From JAQUCI01 sp964553255 (GTDB lineage: Bacteria > Bacillota_I > Bacilli_A > Erysipelotrichales > Erysipelotrichaceae), in the NCBI GenBank assembly GCA_964553255.1, contig CAZKJS010000017.1:1-33083 (forward strand): a stretch of 33,083 nucleotides of DNA. The letters run 5' to 3'. Both the position numbers and the translations under genes were made by a program. Below are positions 32,342 through 33,083 of this stretch, in pieces (the stretch's first letter is position 1; each line of letters begins with the position of its first letter). The notes below the pieces were generated by a model. That model was given only the letters and a program-made list of their open reading frames with translations. It was not told where the DNA came from and ran no database searches.

Positions 32342-32480
32342 GATAGAACCAATGTTTGCGGATATCATCACCAATAACCCCGTAAGTATCATGGGTTCAT
32401 TTATCATGATACTAGGTGTGGTCATGATGATTGTTGGAGTTATCTTAGCGTTAGTATTAAAAAGACAAAGTACAGAGTAA
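32322..32480 (+). pseudogene. Detached C-terminal part of the XRE regulator
   Basis: This frame reads MFGYSLEIEPMFADIITN, then SIMGSFIMILGVVMMIVGVILALVL as a membrane span and KRQSTE before TAA. It is what the XRE gene would encode after a one-base shift at the A7 tract. XRE regulators with two C-terminal membrane spans of this kind are common in this type of bacterium, so the intact gene would be 31940-32480, about 179 residues. Confidence 0.7.
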
Positions 32481-32613
32481 ACATAAGTGATGCGTTCTTT
32501 ATGAACAGTATTAATATCGCCTGACAAATATACTGCCAAGCAATATCACTGCAGTAGATAAGTCAAAGATATTAGAAATAGAGGGTAGTAATCATAAAAG
32601 AAGAAATGTATGA

Positions 32614-32984
32614 AAGAAACATAAGGATAAAGTAAGGAACATTGCCAAAAAGAAGAATGTCGATTTTAACACAGTATTCAGATTATATATGTATGATAGG
32701 TTTATTGAAAGGCTTGCTATAAGTAAATATAAAGATAACTTCATTATCAAAGGTGGATTATATTTAAGTGTTTAATTGGTGTGGAAAATAGAGCGACAAT
32801 GGATATTGACGCAGTCATTACAAATGCATCCTTTGATGTGGGTAATATGAAGAACATGTTAGAAGAAATTATATCTATTGATATAAACGATAACGCAATT
32901 TGATAACCTACAAGTGTTTCAAGTAATAGGGATGTTTATATGATCTGCAAAATGCATATCGAAAGCATCAGTAGTTGTTACTGA
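32614..32984 (+). pseudogene. Decayed AbiEii-type nucleotidyltransferase toxin gene
   Basis: Three consecutive frames give one recognisable protein. First frame, 32623 to the TAA at 32773: DKVRNIAKKKNVDFNTVF, YDRFIERLAISKYKDNFI, IKGGLYLSV. Second frame, from 32772: LIGVENRATMDIDAVI, then MKNMLEEIISIDINDN up to TGA 32901. Third frame, near 32919: SSNRDVYMICKMHIESIS up to TGA 32982. This order (YDRF, KGG, TMDID, EEI-ISIDI) fits AbiEii/type IV toxin nucleotidyltransferases; the TMDID stretch is the metal-binding motif. At least two frameshifts, no clear start codon and no visible AbiEi antitoxin upstream mark it as a dead gene. The region 32481-32613 and the last 100 bp show nothing else. Confidence 0.65.
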
Positions 32985-33083
32985 CTATTACATAATATCG
33001 CTATATTTATAGCAAAGCAGTACTAATTAATATAATTATGATTATTAATGGGAACTGCAATAGTTTTATTTACAATGAGTTAG

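Noticed and set aside
1..33083. CRISPR array or insertion sequence
   Set aside because: No regularly spaced repeats and no transposase-like frame or terminal inverted repeats were found on either strand.

Overview
The window is AT-rich DNA from a low-GC, Gram-positive-type bacterium, most likely a fermentative anaerobe of the Bacillota/Mycoplasmatota borderland (Erysipelotrichales- or Izemoplasma-like; this placement is inference). Evidence: strong AGGAGG ribosome binding sites, TTGACA/TATAAT promoters, LxxC lipoprotein signals, a pyruvate:ferredoxin oxidoreductase, TGA used as a true stop (EIIA, HAD and ABC ATPase genes) and a tRNA-Trp with anticodon CCA. The genetic code is therefore standard rather than the Mycoplasma code.

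Layout. (1) 1-6232: a mannose-family PTS locus. A GntR/UTRA repressor and a SIS-domain sugar-phosphate enzyme lie on the minus strand. Divergent from them are EIIA, EIIB, EIIC and EIID, then a membrane-anchored helical-repeat protein and a HAD phosphatase. The set resembles fructoselysine/glucoselysine-type uptake and deglycation systems, but the substrate is not proven. GntR-type operator sequences sit at the relevant promoters. (2) 6233-9530: a MerR regulator divergent from a surface lipoprotein with two FMN-binding domains and a fumarate-reductase-like FAD domain. A textbook MerR promoter (19-bp spacer around a 6-3-6 palindrome) lies between them. (3) 9528-11485: a large unknown lipoprotein behind a perfect consensus promoter. 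(4) 11549-17915: an iron/organophosphate-type ABC importer (binding lipoprotein, ATPase, fused double permease) followed directly by a YesM-type histidine kinase and an AraC-type response regulator. (5) 18037-22297: a PLD-nuclease/DEVH-helicase/DUF3427 protein, a MutT-like NUDIX hydrolase and a ProC-like reductase, tightly packed behind a promoter whose -10 box lies inside a 9-3-9 palindrome. This is the best candidate for an undescribed defence or repair cassette. (6) 22328-26733: a zinc-ribbon membrane protein, a lone SagB-like oxidoreductase, a truncated release-factor-like (baeRF/Balon-type) gene, a two-repeat membrane protein (probably DUF1576) with a small overlapping partner, and a lipoprotein. 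(7) 27068-31840: tRNA-Trp, an MscS channel and NifJ. (8) 31872-33083: an XRE regulator with its own operator palindrome but a frameshift at an A7 tract, followed by a decayed AbiEii-type toxin gene.

The genes suggest an organism that imports (amino)sugars by PTS, oxidises pyruvate through PFOR, and disposes of electrons through an extracytoplasmic flavin reductase. Decayed genes near 23.8 kb and 32.3-33.0 kb show active turnover of accessory functions. All functional calls rest on motif reading; no database search was run.
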